From positions 1 through 64,000 of the forward strand of contig NZ_JNAR01000011.1 in assembly GCF_000760095.1 (NCBI RefSeq): 64,000 nt of DNA, read 5' to 3'. Positions 10,563 through 20,435 of the stretch are shown piece after piece. The notes beneath the pieces are model-generated. The model ran no database searches. It saw only the letters and a list, made by a program, of their open reading frames with translations, and was not told the origin of the DNA. Each line of letters begins with the position of its first letter. Within the stretch, counting starts at the first letter, position 1. This stretch comes from Prochlorococcus marinus str. MIT 9401. GTDB lineage: Bacteria > Cyanobacteriota > Cyanobacteriia > PCC-6307 > Cyanobiaceae. The translations under genes were made by a program, and so were the position numbers.

Positions 10563-12101
10563 TTATTTTACTTCATGCAAGGGTAATTTTTCATTTTTTT
10601 TCGAAGTTATTTCTGGTTTTAATAATGGGAATGGGATTACGTCCCTAATTGATGGACTGTCCGTAATTATCATAATAAGTCTATCAATGCCTATGCCTAA
10701 TCCCCCAGTCGGAGGCATGCCAATCTCTAATGCATTCAAAAAATCCTCATCTATGCAATGAGCTTCAAGATCTCCTTCATCTCTCAGAGATTGCTGTAAT
10801 TGCATTCTTTGTCTTTGATCAACTGGATCTATTAACTCACTAAAAGCATTTGCCAGCTCACGACCAACAATAAACAATTCAAATCTCTGAACCATTTCTT
10901 TATTATCAAGATGAGGTCTAGCTAAAGGAGAAATTTCAACAGGATAATCGATAACAAAAGTTGGTTCAATAAGATGTGACTCTACTTTTTGCTCAAAGAC
11001 CTCATTTAAAAGTCTTCCCATAGTATTTACTTTATTAGAAAATTCAACATTTATACTTTTAACAACTTTTTTTGCTGCTTGAAAGTTTCCATTGAAAGAA
11101 TCAAAATCAATCCCTGTGTATTTTTTTACAATATCTTTCATAGAAATTCTTGTCCAAGGTTTAGAAAAATCTATTGACTGATTTTGATAATTTATAACCA
11201 AAGAACCACATGCATCTGCTACAACATCTTTTATCAATTCCTCTGTTAAATCCATCATATCGATATAGTTAGAAAAAGCCTGATAAATTTCAACTGAAGT
11301 AAATTCAGGATTATGCTTTGTACTTATACCTTCATTACGGAAAATTCTTCCTAATTCATAAACTTTCTCAAATCCTCCAACAACCATTCTTTTTAAATGT
11401 AATTCTGTAGCTATTCTCAGAAAAAGCGGAATATCTAATGTATTGTGATGAGTAATAAATGGTCTCGCTTCAGCACCACCAGCTTCAGATTGAAGAATTG
11501 GAGTCTCTATCTCTAAAAAATTTCTATTATCTAGCCAATTTCTTATAAAACTTATACATTTTGCTCTTGTTTTAAATACATTTTTAGAGTGAGGATTCAC
11601 TATTAAATCCAGATAACGTTGTCTATATCTTTTTTCAATATCAGTTAATCCATGCCATTTATCAGGTAAAGGCTGCAATGATTTGGATAACATTTCCCAA
11701 TTTAGGACTTTAATTGAAAGCTCACCCTTATTAGTTTTTTTAATCGTTCCATAAACGCCTATCCAATCACCAATATCTACTATCTCCTTAATATCTTCAA
11801 AAGAAAGTAATTTTTGTTTCTCTAAATTGGAATTAATAATCCTTTTATCTAAATAAAGCTGAATCTTACCTTCTTGATCACTTATTGTAAAAAAGGCAAT
11901 TTTACCCATTACTCTTTTTGCCATCACTCGTCCTGCGAGAGAAACATTGAAGTCTATCTCTTGACCATTTTCTAAATAATCAAATTTTTGAATAAGAAAT
12001 TTTGTAGTATGTGAAACTTTAAAACTCTCTGCGTAAGAAACAAATCCTTTACTAACGAGTAAATTAACTTTTTGTAGGCGGGCTTCTCTTATTTCAGACA
12101 A
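10563..12101 (-). CDS. lysS: Lysyl-tRNA synthetase, class II
   Basis: Charges tRNA-Lys with lysine. The 512-residue protein has an N-terminal OB-fold anticodon-binding domain (about residues 50-160) and a class II catalytic core. Motif 2 is seen as [18 protein letters not shown] and motif 3 as [13 protein letters not shown]. The [11 protein letters not shown]-type linker ([14 protein letters not shown]) is typical of the enzyme. It sits downstream of rpaB on the same strand with a 50-base gap. The small unknown gene at 10286-10534 follows it. Confidence 0.98.
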   Translation of the reverse strand: MSEIREARLQKVNLLVSKGFVSYAESFKVSHTTKFLIQKFDYLENGQEIDFNVSLAGRVMAKRVMGKIAFFTISDQEGKIQLYLDKRIINSNLEKQKLLSFEDIKEIVDIGDWIGVYGTIKKTNKGELSIKVLNWEMLSKSLQPLPDKWHGLTDIEKRYRQRYLDLIVNPHSKNVFKTRAKCISFIRNWLDNRNFLEIETPILQSEAGGAEARPFITHHNTLDIPLFLRIATELHLKRMVVGGFEKVYELGRIFRNEGISTKHNPEFTSVEIYQAFSNYIDMMDLTEELIKDVVADACGSLVINYQNQSIDFSKPWTRISMKDIVKKYTGIDFDSFNGNFQAAKKVVKSINVEFSNKVNTMGRLLNEVFEQKVESHLIEPTFVIDYPVEISPLARPHLDNKEMVQRFELFIVGRELANAFSELIDPVDQRQRMQLQQSLRDEGDLEAHCIDEDFLNALEIGMPPTGGLGIGIDRLIMIITDSPSIRDVIPFPLLKPEITSKKNEKLPLHEVK

Positions 12102-12151
12102 AATTTACACTTATAATTATGTTTTATTTAATAAAAGTATCAGAATAAAGC

Positions 12152-12898
12152 TCAACTTGCCAAAGTTGTTGCAGTTTCGCCAACTCTCTGAGATGCATAA
12201 CCAATACCTCTAACAGTTAGTATTAATTCTGGATTTCTTGGATCTGGTTCCAATTTGCCTCTTAATCTTGCTACATAAACATCTACAACTCTTAAATCTG
12301 CAGCTCTACGAGGAGGATAACCCCATAACTGTTCTAATATTTCAGCTCGTGGAACAACCTTACCAGGCTCATCGAATAATAATTCTAGAAGACTAAATTC
12401 AGTATAAGTAAGGCTAATTCTTTCGCCTGCTCTAGATACTTGTCTTCGATTAGTATCGACAACTAAACTTCCAAATTTCATAACTCCTTTACCGGAAGGA
12501 ACCTCTTTAGTTTCGGTAACCGATACAGTAGGACCCATCCTTCTCAAAATGGTGGCTATCCTGGCCTCTAACTCTTTTGGGCTAAATGGTTTAGATAAGT
12601 AGTCATCAGCTCCTAAGTCCAAACCTGCGACTCTCTCAGAAATTGCTTCTAAAGCAGTTAGGAATATTATTGGTACAACTGATTCAGCTCTAATTCTTCT
12701 GCAAACAGCAAAACCATCCATTTTTGGAAGCATAACATCAAGAACTATCAAGTCTGGAGAATCTCTGTGAAAAGATTCAAGAGCTTCTTCTCCATTAGTG
12801 GCCGAATAAACTTGATATCCTGCCAATTGAAGTCTTGTAACTAATACCTTCAATACTGCTGGTTCATCATCAACAACTAAGATTCTTGCTTTTGACAT
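12152..12898 (-). CDS. rpaB: OmpR-family response regulator RpaB
   Basis: Two-component regulator known in cyanobacteria for binding HLR1 boxes and controlling photosystem and high-light genes. The 248-residue protein has a receiver domain with the acidic pocket VVDDEP, the phosphorylated Asp54 in LIVLDVMLPKMDGFAV, Thr in IIFLTAL and Lys in YLSKPFSP. A winged-helix DNA-binding domain follows (RISLTYTEFSLLELLF, VDVYVARLRGKLEPDP). The long G+C-richer coding sequence fits a strongly conserved gene. Its partner kinase is not adjacent. The family call as RpaB rests on close overall resemblance. Confidence 0.93.
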   Translation of the reverse strand: MSKARILVVDDEPAVLKVLVTRLQLAGYQVYSATNGEEALESFHRDSPDLIVLDVMLPKMDGFAVCRRIRAESVVPIIFLTALEAISERVAGLDLGADDYLSKPFSPKELEARIATILRRMGPTVSVTETKEVPSGKGVMKFGSLVVDTNRRQVSRAGERISLTYTEFSLLELLFDEPGKVVPRAEILEQLWGYPPRRAADLRVVDVYVARLRGKLEPDPRNPELILTVRGIGYASQRVGETATTLAS

Positions 12899-13082
12899 AG
12901 TTAAAAAAGATTTCCAGATATTTCAAAGCAAAGAATTATTGCTATGAATATTTATTCTAACAATTAAAAATATAACATTATGTACGCTCAATGAGATATT
13001 CCTAAGTTTTACAAAAACTTTTAGATTATACAAAGATATAAATATTAAAAAAAACTTTCTAGTTCTTGGCATAAGTTATTTT
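12899..13082 (-). other. Intergenic region between mreD and rpaB
   Basis: This 184-base gap is among the longest in the window. It must hold the rpaB promoter and the end of the mre operon. On the minus strand a TTGAGC and a TTTAAT lie 17 bases apart, a possible weak sigma-70 promoter. A TTTTGTAAAAC stretch upstream is one plausible half of an HLR1 box. No open reading frame, stable hairpin or RNA gene is evident. Confidence 0.4.
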
Positions 13083-13601
13083 TTAATGTAATTTTCTCCT
13101 GGAAAATTTAAAAATTCTTATTAGTTGTGAGCAAAATAAGGGAGCAAAAAAACCTGTAAGAAAAACTTCAGCTAAAATATTTTGAAAACTGGGAATAAAC
13201 ATTAAAAAATTACTATCTGAAAAATTTTTAAACAAAATCTGTAAAAAATAAAAAGTCCCACATAAAAAACTTCCAAAAGAACAAACTAAACCATACCTAA
13301 AATGTCCTATCCAAAAATCACTGTGTAATTTAATTCTCCCAAACAAAAATCCACATAAAATCAAACCTGGAATTTGGGTAAAATTCCCCGCTAAAGTTAT
13401 AGAGTCTAAAATTAATCCTAAAAATAAACCAAATACTAGTCCACTCATTGATCCATTAATCATTGACCAAGGCAATAACCAAAATAAGGGCCAATAAGGT
13501 TGAAAACCTAAAAATCCAAGCCAACTAGGATGCCATAAAAAAATAATTGGGATAAAAACAAAAAAAATTAATGGAATTTTTTTTTTAAAAAATTTATACA
13601 T
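13083..13601 (-). CDS. mreD: Rod-shape determining membrane protein MreD
   Basis: Integral membrane partner of MreB and MreC in the cell-wall elongation machinery. The protein has several hydrophobic helices and few charged residues. The open frame runs up to 13631, which would overlap mreC by 31 bases. I prefer the ATG at 13599-13601, because it overlaps the mreC stop as TAATG, a typical translation-coupling arrangement, and gives a 172-residue protein starting MYKFFKKKIPLIFF. The assignment rests on size, membrane pattern and its place after mreB and mreC. Confidence 0.82.
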   Translation of the reverse strand: MYKFFKKKIPLIFFVFIPIIFLWHPSWLGFLGFQPYWPLFWLLPWSMINGSMSGLVFGLFLGLILDSITLAGNFTQIPGLILCGFLFGRIKLHSDFWIGHFRYGLVCSFGSFLCGTFYFLQILFKNFSDSNFLMFIPSFQNILAEVFLTGFFAPLFCSQLIRIFKFSRRKLH

Positions 13602-14350
13602 TAAATTTTTAGTTTTAAAATTTGCACCCAATCAATTGAGTGAGGTTTTGCCAAAAGTGATACTTTTATCATTTTTTTTTCTTTAAATGGCTCATCTATA
13701 GATTGAACAATCCCGATAGGGATATTTGGAGGCAATAAAGTACTAGCAGGAGAAGATGACACAAAATCTCCAACTTTTATATCCGCATCTTTTGAAAAAA
13801 GTATCAAGTTAGGAGAATCATCTCCTACACCGACCAGTAAACCATTAATTTGAATTCTATCCACCCATACACCTAACTTACTATCTGGAGAAGTTACTAA
13901 AGTTACTGACGATGTAAATAAAGAAGTATTATTTACTCTCCCTAATAAACCCCCCGGACCAATAACAGAATTACCAACTTCAACTCCATCTTTTGAACCT
14001 TTATTTAATATTATTTGTCTCCACCAACCTCCTGTTTTTCTCGAAATAACTGCAGCTGAAATATTATCATCATTAGATACTTCTTGAAGAGATAAGATTT
14101 TCCGTAATCTTATATTATCCTGTTCAAGAAGGTTTAACTTTATTAAAAATTCTTGTTCTAAACTATTAACAATAACTTCTTTTTGAAATTGACCAGGCCA
14201 AAAAGGCTTTGAAAGAAAATAATAAAAATCCTTATAAATAGATCCTTTTGATATCCTTACAAAAATAAAAAACAAAAAAATTACAAAGAAAATCCAACTT
14301 TTCTTTTTATGCCACCAACGACTAGTAGAAATTCGTCGGATATCTAACAT
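13601..14350 (-). CDS. mreC: Cell-shape protein MreC
   Basis: Bitopic inner-membrane protein that links cytoplasmic MreB to periplasmic wall-synthesis enzymes. The 249-residue protein has a short basic N-terminus, one membrane helix around residues 18-33, a coiled-coil stretch (KLNLLEQDNIRLRKILSL) and the two beta-barrel domains seen as VISRKTGGWWRQIILNKGSKDGVEVGNSVIG in pieces and later SSSPASTLLPPNIPIG. It starts 4 bases after mreB and overlaps mreD. Confidence 0.94.
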   Translation of the reverse strand: MLDIRRISTSRWWHKKKSWIFFVIFLFFIFVRISKGSIYKDFYYFLSKPFWPGQFQKEVIVNSLEQEFLIKLNLLEQDNIRLRKILSLQEVSNDDNISAAVISRKTGGWWRQIILNKGSKDGVEVGNSVIGPGGLLGRVNNTSLFTSSVTLVTSPDSKLGVWVDRIQINGLLVGVGDDSPNLILFSKDADIKVGDFVSSSPASTLLPPNIPIGIVQSIDEPFKEKKMIKVSLLAKPHSIDWVQILKLKI

Positions 14351-14354
14351 ATTA

Positions 14355-15407
14355 TTAATCTCTTATCGCGTTCCTAATAAAATCGGGTGTATCAACTACT
14401 CTTTTAAGTTTTTTAAAATCATCTAAAACCTCCCCACAGCCATTAACTACACACAGCAGAGGGTTTTCTGCAATGTGAGTAAAAATTCCCGTTTCATCAC
14501 TTAATAAATCATTAATGCCTCTTACTAAAGCTCCACCTCCTGCAAGCATAATCCCCCTATCAACAATATCTGCGGCGAGTTCTGGGGGAGTTCTTTCTAG
14601 AGTTCTTTTTACAGCTTCAACTATTTTACTAAGCGTATCAGCCATGGCTTCTCTAATTTCTCCTGATGTCAAAGTAACTGATCTAGGTAAACCAGATAAA
14701 AGATGTAAACCTCTTACCTCTAGAGTAGTTTTATCAAAATCATCATCTGGGAATGCAGATCCTATTTTGATCTTAATGTCTTCTGCAGTTCTCTCTCCAA
14801 CAACTAGATTATGAACTTTTTTAAGATAAAGGGCAATTGATTCATTTATTTCGTCACCAGCTATTCGAACAGATTCACTTAATACGGTTCCACCTAAACT
14901 TAATACTGCAACCTCAGTAGTCCCTCCACCAATATCAACAATCATAGTTCCAATTGGCTCAGTTACTGGTAAAGATGCTCCTATCGCTGCTGCAACAGGT
15001 TCATCAATTAAGTGTACTTCTCTTGCACCGGCTAATCCAGCTTCTCTGACTGCTCTTCGCTCAACACTTGTTACTCCACTTGGAATACCAATCACTATTC
15101 TTGGGGCTACTAAACCCTTACCTTCATTACATTTTTGAATAAATGTTTTTATCATTTGCTCTGCCGCATCAAAATCTGCAATAACCCCATCTCTTAATGG
15201 TCTTACAGCTCTTATATTGCCAGGTGTTCTTCCAAGCATTAACTTTGCTTCTTTACCAACAGCCAATGGGACCCCTTCTTCTAAATCCATAGCTACTACA
15301 GAAGGCTCTTGTAAAACAACTCCCTTCCCTGATACATGTATAAGAGTATTGGCCGTTCCCAAATCTATACCAATGTCTCTAGAAAATTTAAATCTGTTAA
15401 AAATCAC
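14355..15407 (-). CDS. mreB: Bacterial actin homologue MreB
   Basis: Forms membrane-bound filaments that guide lateral wall synthesis. The 350-residue protein shows the actin-fold nucleotide motifs: [15 protein letters not shown] near the N-terminus, [14 protein letters not shown] (phosphate 2) and the adenosine motif [11 protein letters not shown]. The start codon is GTG at 15405-15407. It is the first gene of mreB-mreC-mreD and lies divergent to ssb. Prochlorococcus cells are nearly spherical or short rods, so retention of the full mre set is worth noting. Confidence 0.97.
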   Translation of the reverse strand: MIFNRFKFSRDIGIDLGTANTLIHVSGKGVVLQEPSVVAMDLEEGVPLAVGKEAKLMLGRTPGNIRAVRPLRDGVIADFDAAEQMIKTFIQKCNEGKGLVAPRIVIGIPSGVTSVERRAVREAGLAGAREVHLIDEPVAAAIGASLPVTEPIGTMIVDIGGGTTEVAVLSLGGTVLSESVRIAGDEINESIALYLKKVHNLVVGERTAEDIKIKIGSAFPDDDFDKTTLEVRGLHLLSGLPRSVTLTSGEIREAMADTLSKIVEAVKRTLERTPPELAADIVDRGIMLAGGGALVRGINDLLSDETGIFTHIAENPLLCVVNGCGEVLDDFKKLKRVVDTPDFIRNAIRD

Positions 15408-15538
15408 AATAAGAATTCTTTTTTATAAATAATATATCTATTTTCTGTTAAGCTCTCACAATTCTCTCGTTTGGTTATGAATAGCACGCAAAACTTTGAG
15501 CAGAAACTCAAAAAGGGAGTAGTATAAAAAAAAAATTT

Positions 15539-15910
15539 ATGGAAATTAACACTATTAACCTAGTTGGTAGAGCAGGTAGAGAACCAGATGTCAGATATTT
15601 TGAATCTGGAAGTATCGTAGCTAATTTCACTCTTGCAGTGAACAGAAGAAGCAGAGATGAAGAGCCAGACTGGTTTAATTTAGAAATATGGGGTAAACAA
15701 GCCCAAATAGCAGCAGATTATGTTAAGAAAGGATCTTTAATTGGAATTACAGGGAGCTTTAAAATTGATAGTTGGAAAGATAAAAATACTGGTGAAGATA
15801 GATTCAAACCAGTTGTTCGAGTTGATAGATTAAACTTACTAGGCTCGAGAAAAGATTCTGAAAATAACCAATATTCAAATAACAATAATTCCAGCGAAAT
15901 CCCTTTCTAA
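15539..15910 (+). CDS. ssb: Single-stranded DNA-binding protein
   Basis: Coats single-stranded DNA in replication, recombination and repair. The N-terminal OB-fold (about residues 1-105) is clear: NTINLVGRAGREPDVRY, FTLAVNRRSRD, DWFNLEIWGKQA. The tail is short and Asn/Ser-rich and ends SSEIPF, with only one acid where the usual tip has several aspartates. At 123 residues it is a short cyanobacterial form. Its stop overlaps the DedA-like gene end by 4 bases on the opposite strand. Confidence 0.94.
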   Translation: MEINTINLVGRAGREPDVRYFESGSIVANFTLAVNRRSRDEEPDWFNLEIWGKQAQIAADYVKKGSLIGITGSFKIDSWKDKNTGEDRFKPVVRVDRLNLLGSRKDSENNQYSNNNNSSEIPF

Positions 15911-16566
15911 TCTTTATTTTTTCTAACTAATCTAATAAGCAGTTTTATAAAAAAATATAAGAAAATTAAAATTAAAATTGGCTTCACGACATATTTGATT
16001 TGATCTAAATAAGTTTCAATTATTTGATAATTTTCACCAAAAAAATAACCTGCATATGTCAGAAGAGCAACCCAAATCAAGCTACCTAATGTAGTCCAAA
16101 TTAAGAATTTTCTTAATGGCATAAGTTCTATGCCTGCAGGAACTGAAATTAAAGTTCTTATTCCCGGCACTAATCGACCCCAAAAAACCAAAGAGCTCCC
16201 ATATCTTTCAAACCACCTTTTACTTTTGATTAAATCATTTGAAGAAATTCCTAAAAATTTTCCTTTTTTGTCAAGAAAGTTTGAAAGTCTTTGTTCATTT
16301 ACTAATTTGCCTAAGTAATACCATGGCAAAGATCCCAGGATCGTTCCTAATAATCCCCAAAAAACTAAAATATAAAAATTTAATTTTTGTTGATAAACAA
16401 AAAACCCTCCCAATGGCATAATTATTTCCGAGGGAATTGGAGGAATTATGTTTTCCAAAAACATAGCCAAACCAATAGTGAGGTATGCGATTGTTGAATT
16501 CTTTTCAACAGCCAAACTAATGTAGTCAGGAATTGAAGTAAGAAAATTTACAAAAATTAGACTCAA
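15907..16566 (-). CDS. DedA / SNARE-associated family membrane protein
   Basis: A 219-residue integral membrane protein of the DedA (VTT-domain) family, many members of which are linked to phospholipid flipping and membrane-potential homeostasis. Family marks include FLENIIPPIPSEIIMPLGGFF, the G-S-L-P-W-Y-Y-L-G-K stretch and the F/G-R-x-x-P-G-x-R-T motif seen as FWGRLVPGIRTLISVPAG. About five hydrophobic segments can be drawn. It begins 2 bases after ahcY ends on the same strand, so co-transcription is likely. The precise substrate is unknown. Confidence 0.92.
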   Translation of the reverse strand: MSLIFVNFLTSIPDYISLAVEKNSTIAYLTIGLAMFLENIIPPIPSEIIMPLGGFFVYQQKLNFYILVFWGLLGTILGSLPWYYLGKLVNEQRLSNFLDKKGKFLGISSNDLIKSKRWFERYGSSLVFWGRLVPGIRTLISVPAGIELMPLRKFLIWTTLGSLIWVALLTYAGYFFGENYQIIETYLDQIKYVVKPILILIFLYFFIKLLIRLVRKNKD

Positions 16567-16568
16567 AC

Positions 16569-17987
16569 TTAGTATCTATAAAGTTCTGGTTTATAAGGAC
16601 CTTCAACAGAAACATTAATATAATCAGCTTGTTCCTTAGTTAATTTTGTTAATTTTGCACCAATTTTATCAAGATGTAATCTAGCTACCATTTCATCTAA
16701 ATGTTTTGGTAAAACATAAACCTCCTTAGAGTATTCCTCTGACTTATTGAAAAGTTCAATTTGTGCTAATACTTGATTAGTAAAGGAATTACTCATTACA
16801 AAACTTGGATGTCCTGTGGCACAACCTAAGTTCACTAATCTACCTTCAGCTAAAAGAATTATCTTATTACCACTCGGTAAAGTTATGTGATCAACCTGAG
16901 GCTTAATATTTTCCCATGGATAATCTTTTAATGATGCCACATCAATCTCATTATCGAAATGACCGATATTACAAACAATAGCCTCATCCTTCATCTCTAC
17001 AAGATGTTGATGGGTTATTACATTGTAGTTCCCAGTGGCTGTAACAAATATATCAATATCTTTTACAACATCATCCAGAGTAACCACACTATAACCTTCC
17101 ATTGCAGCTTGAAGAGCACAAATTGGATCAACCTCAGCAACCTTTACAATTGCGCCTAGTCCTCTTAGAGACTGAGCTGAACCTTTACCTACATCTCCAA
17201 ATCCCATTACTAAAGCTACCTTTCCAGCAATCATGACATCGGTGGCACGCTTAATGCTATCAACTAGAGATTCTCGACAGCCATATAAATTATCAAATTT
17301 GCTCTTAGTGACTGAATCATTAACGTTAATAGCAGGGAAAGGTAAAGCATTTTGCTTTTGCAGTTGATAAAGTCTTGCAACTCCTGTTGTAGTTTCTTCA
17401 GTAACACCAATGATATTATTCTTTATTCTAGAATAGAAGTCACTATCATTTTCTAACTTAGACTTAATTGAATTAAATAAAGCGATTTCTTCTTCATTTC
17501 CAGGATTATCTAAAACAGATAAATCTTTCTCTGCTTTACTGCCGAGTATCAATAAGCCAGTTGCATCTCCACCGTCATCAAGAATCATATTTGGAGACTC
17601 TACACCCCAATCAAGGATGTAATGGGTATACTGCCAATATTCATCAAGGGTCTCACCTTTTTTTGCATATACAGAAATTCCTTTTTCAGCAATAGCTGCG
17701 GCTGCATGATCTTGAGTTGAAAAAATATTGCATGAAGCCCATTTCACTTCCGCACCAAGATCAACAAGAGTTTCTATTAAAACTGCTGTCTGAATAGTCA
17801 TATGAAGACTTCCAGCTATTTTTGCACCTTTTAGTGGCTTTTCAGATTGATATTTACCTCTAAGTGCCATTAATCCTGGCATTTCTGTTTCGGCAATTTT
17901 AATTTCTTTACGACCAAAATCTGATAAGGCGATATCAGCAATTACGTAATTTGGTATGGAGGTTTTAACTGAATTTGCTATTACCAT
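16569..17987 (-). CDS. ahcY: S-adenosylhomocysteine hydrolase
   Basis: Splits S-adenosylhomocysteine to adenosine and homocysteine, clearing the inhibitor left by methyltransferases. The 472-residue protein has the signature [15 protein letters not shown], the NAD-binding motif [17 protein letters not shown], and the C-terminal [22 protein letters not shown] that completes the neighbouring active site in the tetramer. The long form with the roughly 40-residue insert is usual in bacteria. It is divergent from tsaE across about 40 bases, which leaves no room for an SAH riboswitch. Confidence 0.98.
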   Translation of the reverse strand: MVIANSVKTSIPNYVIADIALSDFGRKEIKIAETEMPGLMALRGKYQSEKPLKGAKIAGSLHMTIQTAVLIETLVDLGAEVKWASCNIFSTQDHAAAAIAEKGISVYAKKGETLDEYWQYTHYILDWGVESPNMILDDGGDATGLLILGSKAEKDLSVLDNPGNEEEIALFNSIKSKLENDSDFYSRIKNNIIGVTEETTTGVARLYQLQKQNALPFPAINVNDSVTKSKFDNLYGCRESLVDSIKRATDVMIAGKVALVMGFGDVGKGSAQSLRGLGAIVKVAEVDPICALQAAMEGYSVVTLDDVVKDIDIFVTATGNYNVITHQHLVEMKDEAIVCNIGHFDNEIDVASLKDYPWENIKPQVDHITLPSGNKIILLAEGRLVNLGCATGHPSFVMSNSFTNQVLAQIELFNKSEEYSKEVYVLPKHLDEMVARLHLDKIGAKLTKLTKEQADYINVSVEGPYKPELYRY

Positions 17988-18026
17988 ATCTAGTAAATAA
18001 TTTTTCTATTAAACTATAAATGATTT

Positions 18027-18476
18027 TTGTGTATTTTTGTGTTTGTTGAGAATTTAAAAGAGACTTTAAATTTAGGAAATAAACTCTCACACATATTAAA
18101 TCCCCAATCAATTGTTTTATTACAAGGTCCAATTGGGGCCGGTAAAACTTCATTTGTTCAAGGCATTGCCGATGGGCTATCTATCTCTGAGGACATTACA
18201 AGCCCTACATTTGCTTTATCACATCACTATAACTCTGGAAAAATTCCGCTAATTCACCTTGATTTATACAGATTAGAGGATGTTTCTTCAGCAAAAGAAG
18301 TTTTTTTTTCAGAAGAAGAAGAGGCAATGCAAAACCAAGCTATTTTGGTTATTGAATGGCCAGAATTAATAGAACCATATATTGAAAACTTCTGGAAAAT
18401 AAAAATTAGTTACGCAAAAAATCATGGAAGATACTACGAGATAAGAGATCCCAAGAATTTATTAACCTTCTCATGA
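18027..18476 (+). CDS. tsaE: tRNA threonylcarbamoyladenosine ATPase TsaE (YjeE)
   Basis: P-loop ATPase that works with TsaB and TsaD to put the t6A modification on position 37 of ANN-decoding tRNAs. Walker A is GPIGAGKTSFVQG and the family stretches ITSPTFALSHHY and IHLDLYRLE are clear. The frame opens at TTG 18027; the GTG at 18039 (protein starting VFVENLKETL) is an equally good start. No ATG fits. Its 3' end overlaps the opposite-strand sugar-kinase gene by 43 bases, the longest convergent overlap in the window. Confidence 0.93.
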   Translation: MCIFVFVENLKETLNLGNKLSHILNPQSIVLLQGPIGAGKTSFVQGIADGLSISEDITSPTFALSHHYNSGKIPLIHLDLYRLEDVSSAKEVFFSEEEEAMQNQAILVIEWPELIEPYIENFWKIKISYAKNHGRYYEIRDPKNLLTFS

Positions 18477-19432
18477 TATGGCTGCTGCTCGATGGCGCCT
18501 TCACCAAGACAAGTCAATAATCCACAAACACATGCAAACTTAATGCAATCTTCTATCTCTAGTTCGTTTGAAGGATAGCCAGAAGAAATTAATTTTGAAA
18601 TTAAGCCAGCCAAAAAAGCATCGCCTGCACCAGTTGTATCGATAATTTTTTGTGAAGTAGGAGTTGCTGTAATGCCCTGCAATCCATTGATATACCATGC
18701 AACAGGATTTTTTCCATCAGTTACTATTACATCAGGATTATTAGTCATTTGTTGAGATATTATTAAGGGATTTTCATCCCCAAAAAATAAAGTTGCTTCT
18801 TCTCTAGCAAGTTTTAAAACATTTGCATGATTTAAAAATTTCTTGATTAAATTAACTCTCGCGGGTTTACTAATTTCTGATGAAAAACTTGAATGATCCC
18901 AAAAAACCTCTCTCCAATTTAAATCAATAACTATTTTGACTTCAAATTTTTTAGCATGTTCAATAAGAAAAAAGATAGTCTCTGCTGATATTGGAGATGA
19001 TAATAAGATCGTTCCCGTAACTAAATATTTTGTTTCTAGAAGATATTTTTCAAAATTTAAAATTTCTTTTTCGATAAATTTCTTGCTAAAAATTTCGTCT
19101 GCAAAGAAAGAGTGAGAACTTTCTTCAAAGCCTGAAAAAAAACGATCTCCAAACTGATCTCTATCTACATTAACCACTCGAGTAGATGAATTATTATCTA
19201 ATTGCAAAAAATTTAAATTAACGTCCAATTCATTAAATTGCATTATAAATTTTTTTCCATAATCATCACTTCCCAAACATCCAATAAATATTGAATCTAT
19301 TTTTAATTTTCTTAATGCACAAGCAACATTAGCTGGCGCGCCGCCCAAAAAATCTGTAAATCCCTGATTTGACTTATTTCTGATTCTGTCTATTAAGGCC
19401 TCTCCAACACACATAACCTTTTTCTTTTTCAT
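18434..19432 (-). CDS. PfkB-family carbohydrate kinase (fructokinase-like)
   Basis: ATP-dependent sugar kinase of the ribokinase fold, 332 residues. Signature 1 is GGAPANVACALRKL near residues 30-43 and signature 2 is DTTGAGDAFLAGL, with the catalytic Asp in GAGDAF. Overall resemblance is to bacterial fructokinases, but the sugar cannot be settled from sequence. Fructokinase would fit sucrose breakdown, and many picocyanobacteria use sucrose or glucosylglycerate as solutes; this is inference. No sucrose gene is adjacent. Confidence 0.9.
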   Translation of the reverse strand: MKKKKVMCVGEALIDRIRNKSNQGFTDFLGGAPANVACALRKLKIDSIFIGCLGSDDYGKKFIMQFNELDVNLNFLQLDNNSSTRVVNVDRDQFGDRFFSGFEESSHSFFADEIFSKKFIEKEILNFEKYLLETKYLVTGTILLSSPISAETIFFLIEHAKKFEVKIVIDLNWREVFWDHSSFSSEISKPARVNLIKKFLNHANVLKLAREEATLFFGDENPLIISQQMTNNPDVIVTDGKNPVAWYINGLQGITATPTSQKIIDTTGAGDAFLAGLISKLISSGYPSNELEIEDCIKFACVCGLLTCLGEGAIEQQPYHEKVNKFLGSLIS

Positions 19433-19520
19433 AAAGTGAACCCTTTTCTTAACTAAGAATAATTGTTTAAAAACGAATATTTTTTTTTTGAATTAAAGTT
19501 TAATTAACAACATATTAATA

Positions 19521-20435
19521 GTGTCTTTAAATAAAACTGAAACTTGGAAATGGAAAAATTGGGAAATTTCTTGGTCTGTATCAAAAAAATCTCCTTTCGA
19601 AAAAAATACTAATATTTTATTAATTCATGGATTTGGGGCATCGAAAAACCACTGGAGACATAATCAAGATTTTCTTGGTAATGTTTCTAACTGCTACGCA
19701 ATTGATCTATTAGGATTTGGAAAAAGCAGTCAGCCCAATGCTTTATTAGATTACGAACCTTATAAAGAAAACTCAATTAAATATTCATTTAACTTATGGG
19801 GTAATCAAATATCAACATTTTGTGCAGAAGTAATAAAATCGCCTGTTTACTTAGTAGGAAATTCAATTGGTGGTGTTATTGCATTAAAAGCTGCTGAAAT
19901 CCTAAAAGATAATTGCAAAGGTGTCATTTTGATTGATTGTGCACAAAGAACAATGGATGATAAACGTTTAAAAAGAAGTGATATCTTAATGAATCTTCTT
20001 AGACCCGTCCTTAAAACGATTGTCAGGCAAAGAGTAATTAGTAATACACTTTTTTCAAGAGCTGCTAATCCAAAAATTATTAAGAAAATACTTAAACAAG
20101 CTTATCCCTCAGGAAAAAATATCGATGAAGAATTAATTGAAATATTATATAGACCCTCTAAAAGGAAAAATTCTAAAGAAGCATTTCGTGGCTTTATTAA
20201 CCTATTTGACGACTATCTTGCAACAGACCTTCTCGACAAGGTTGATACTCCAATCCAATTAATTTGGGGAGAAAAAGATCCTTGGGAGTCTTTAAGCGAA
20301 GCAAAAGAGTGGAAGAATAAATTTAGGAATATTAAAAGACTAGATATTGTTAAAAATGCTGGTCACTGTCCTCATGATGAAGAACCAGAAGTAACAAATA
20401 AGTTTATATATGAATTTCTTCAGGAAACAAAATAA
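19521..20435 (+). CDS. Alpha/beta-fold hydrolase
   Basis: A 304-residue hydrolase of the alpha/beta fold. The oxyanion-hole HGFGASKNHW stretch, the nucleophile elbow GNSIGG (Ser115), the acid in LIWGEKDPW and the histidine in NAGHCPHDEEP are all present, so it should be active. The start codon is GTG at 19521. Similar cyanobacterial proteins are annotated as possible esterases or lipases, and no substrate is proposed here. Its 3' end overlaps the sigma factor gene on the other strand by 16 bases. Confidence 0.92.
   Translation: MSLNKTETWKWKNWEISWSVSKKSPFEKNTNILLIHGFGASKNHWRHNQDFLGNVSNCYAIDLLGFGKSSQPNALLDYEPYKENSIKYSFNLWGNQISTFCAEVIKSPVYLVGNSIGGVIALKAAEILKDNCKGVILIDCAQRTMDDKRLKRSDILMNLLRPVLKTIVRQRVISNTLFSRAANPKIIKKILKQAYPSGKNIDEELIEILYRPSKRKNSKEAFRGFINLFDDYLATDLLDKVDTPIQLIWGEKDPWESLSEAKEWKNKFRNIKRLDIVKNAGHCPHDEEPEVTNKFIYEFLQETK

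Noticed and set aside
12999-13030. HLR1 box ahead of rpaB (autoregulation)
   Set aside because: Only one half-site-like TTTTGTAAAAC is visible; the second half matches poorly, so I would not call a box.
17988-18026. Possible SAH riboswitch upstream of ahcY
   Set aside because: Only about 40 bases separate ahcY from the divergent tsaE, too short for the aptamer, and no matching core is seen.
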